A DNA stretch of 6,317 nt from CAZPDM01 sp964585305. GTDB lineage: Bacteria > Planctomycetota > Uabimicrobiia > Uabimicrobiales > JABWCH01. This document shows, one piece after another, positions 6,310 to 6,317 of the stretch; the stretch's first letter is position 1; each line of letters opens with the position of its first letter. The stretch covers positions 1-6,317 of the forward strand of contig CAZPDM010000132.1 in assembly GCA_964585305.1 (NCBI GenBank), in the 5' to 3' direction. The notes under the pieces are model-generated. The model was not told where the DNA came from. It was given only the letters and a program-made list of their open reading frames with translations, and did not search any database. The position numbers were made by a program, and so were the translations under genes.

Positions 6310-6317
6310 GACATATA
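6300..6317 (+). promoter_or_regulatory. start of a plus-strand promoter cut by the window edge
   Basis: TTGACA at 6308-6313 is a perfect sigma70 -35 hexamer, preceded by an A7 tract resembling an UP element. The window ends four bases later, so the -10 hexamer and the gene served are not visible. The strength of the element suggests a highly expressed gene transcribed to the right, divergent from dnaJ. Confidence 0.5.

Noticed and set aside
6177..6317. CIRCE heat-shock operator or a tRNA/small RNA gene upstream of dnaJ
   Set aside because: The TTAGCACTC-N9-GAGTGCTAA pattern is absent, no cloverleaf can be drawn, and the hairpin present is explained better as a terminator-like element.

Overview
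This is a compact, low-GC bacterial window. Spot counts of single lines run from about 27% to 43% G+C. It holds three complete protein genes and two partly visible edges. The standard genetic code fits throughout, Shine-Dalgarno-like sites are present, and an intrinsic terminator and sigma70-type promoter elements can be seen. Nothing fixes the taxon. A YgfK-type Fe-S flavoprotein suggests an organism with anaerobic or microaerobic metabolism.

Layout from left to right. Bases 1-56 may hold the tail of a gene from the left, or the upstream region of one leaving to the left. A strong bidirectional terminator follows at 57-86. Bases 98-3649 (minus strand) encode a 1183-residue YgfK-like oxidoreductase. 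It consists of a dihydroorotate-dehydrogenase-like domain, a glutamate-synthase-small-subunit-like FAD/NAD(P)H module with its own cysteine cluster, and a C-terminal two-cluster ferredoxin region. A short divergent intergenic region holds a good minus-strand promoter for it. Next is a plus-strand calcineurin-like metallophosphoesterase, best started at ATG 3763 and ending at 5034, with an N-terminal region of about 150 residues that I do not recognise. It converges on a minus-strand DnaJ-family co-chaperone (5031-6176), and the two stop codons overlap within the four bases TTAG. The last 141 bases form a dense regulatory region: a dnaJ promoter inside a long dyad, a GC-rich hairpin, an A/T palindrome, and a perfect -35 hexamer pointing out of the window to the right.

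How the genes relate. They are separately oriented, so they do not form an operon, and no shared pathway is evident. YgfK relatives in Escherichia coli lie in a purine/urate-catabolism and putative selenate-reductase gene cluster, but none of those partners is visible here. The most unusual items are the DnaJ architecture (all four zinc motifs, no Gly/Phe-rich linker, and a polar insert between the two C-terminal subdomains), the unassigned N-terminal half of the phosphoesterase, and the structured region upstream of dnaJ. I found no CRISPR array, mobile element, tRNA or rRNA gene, and no evidence for a new multi-gene system.
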